A stretch of 6,787 nt of DNA from contig JALRLN010000070.1 of assembly GCA_023254445.1 (NCBI GenBank), forward strand, positions 1 through 6,787, read 5' to 3'. The stretch is from Candidatus Poseidoniaceae archaeon (lineage in GTDB: Archaea > Thermoplasmatota > Poseidoniia > Poseidoniales > Poseidoniaceae). The translations under genes were made by a program, and so were the position numbers. This document shows positions 6,570-6,787 of the stretch, piece after piece. Below the pieces are notes generated by a model. The model had not been told where the DNA came from, did no database searches, and was given only the letters and a program-made list of their open reading frames with translations. Within the stretch, counting starts at the first letter, position 1. Each line of letters starts with the position of its first letter.

Positions 6570-6787
6570 ATGTGGAGGGCGATCCTCGAGCGTCAGGCGA
6601 CATGGACGCCTCAAGACCCCACCGGTGTTCGACTTTCCACTGAAGACGCCATCGTCCTCTACGATGAGGCTCCACTTCATGCGTTGATGCGGGCTGGACT
6701 TGAGCGTCGTCGTCGACAAGTTCCGGGAAACGAGGTGACGTACCTTGTCGACCGAAACGTCAACTACACCAACGCATGCACCATCAA
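6570..6787 (+). CDS. mqnC: Radical SAM enzyme, probable cyclic dehypoxanthine futalosine synthase, 3' end cut by window
   Basis: Only the first 72 codons are present, from ATG 6570, two bases after the pepP stop. Residues 31-36 (YDEAPL) and 56-70 (VTYLVDRNVNYTNAC) match the N-terminal signature of MqnC, where the V-D-R-N-[IV]-N-Y-T-N stretch leads into the CxxxCxxC cluster motif. Cys70 would be its first cysteine; the other two lie beyond the window. MqnC is a SAM- and [4Fe-4S]-dependent enzyme that cyclises dehypoxanthine futalosine in the alternative menaquinone pathway. The position of the motif, about 60 residues from the start, fits the usual MqnC layout. The main alternative is the related F420-pathway enzyme CofH, which more often has V-N-R-N-I-N-F at this place; the Asp61 and Tyr66 seen here favour MqnC. 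No strong Shine-Dalgarno is visible, so coupling to pepP is likely. Confidence 0.78.
   Translation, partial: MWRAILERQATWTPQDPTGVRLSTEDAIVLYDEAPLHALMRAGLERRRRQVPGNEVTYLVDRNVNYTNACTI

Overview
This window looks like part of an archaeal genome, most likely a Marine Group II / Poseidoniales-type member of the Thermoplasmatota. The assignment is inferred, not proven. It rests on a TATA-like box with a short leader ahead of the main operon, very acidic secreted D-x-D-x-D-G repeat proteins, a bacterial-like aminopeptidase P, and a menaquinone (futalosine) pathway gene, all tightly packed on one strand. The DNA is moderately GC-rich with a G/C preference at third codon positions. A marine bacterium remains possible, because every recognisable family here also occurs in bacteria.

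Layout: (1) positions 3-506 hold an open frame, cut by the left edge, that encodes an arginine-rich protein with one hydrophobic segment and no recognised family. (2) Positions 507-615 are intergenic, with a C-rich tract followed by a probable promoter, a small hairpin and a Shine-Dalgarno-like GGAG. (3) 616-3702 encodes a 1028-residue, aspartate-rich, N-terminally anchored or secreted protein with about 26 calcium-binding-type repeats (bacterial thrombospondin type 3-like, EF-hand-like loops) and two non-repeat inserts. (4) 3715-5193 encodes a 492-residue type I membrane protein with signal peptide, Ig/PKD-like domains, one C-terminal transmembrane helix and a short acidic tail. (5) 5203-6567 encodes a full-length Xaa-Pro aminopeptidase (PepP, M24B) with all five metal ligands. 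(6) 6570 to the right edge is the start of a radical SAM enzyme, best matched to MqnC of the futalosine menaquinone pathway.

The last four genes are separated by only 12, 9 and 2 bases and all lie on the + strand, so they probably form one transcription unit driven from about 570-600. The first two products form a plausible cell-surface pair: a large Ca-dependent extracellular rod and a membrane-anchored Ig/PKD partner. The next two are cytoplasmic enzymes with no obvious mechanistic link to the surface pair. The surface pair is the least characterised part of the window. No mobile element, CRISPR array, tRNA or rRNA was seen.
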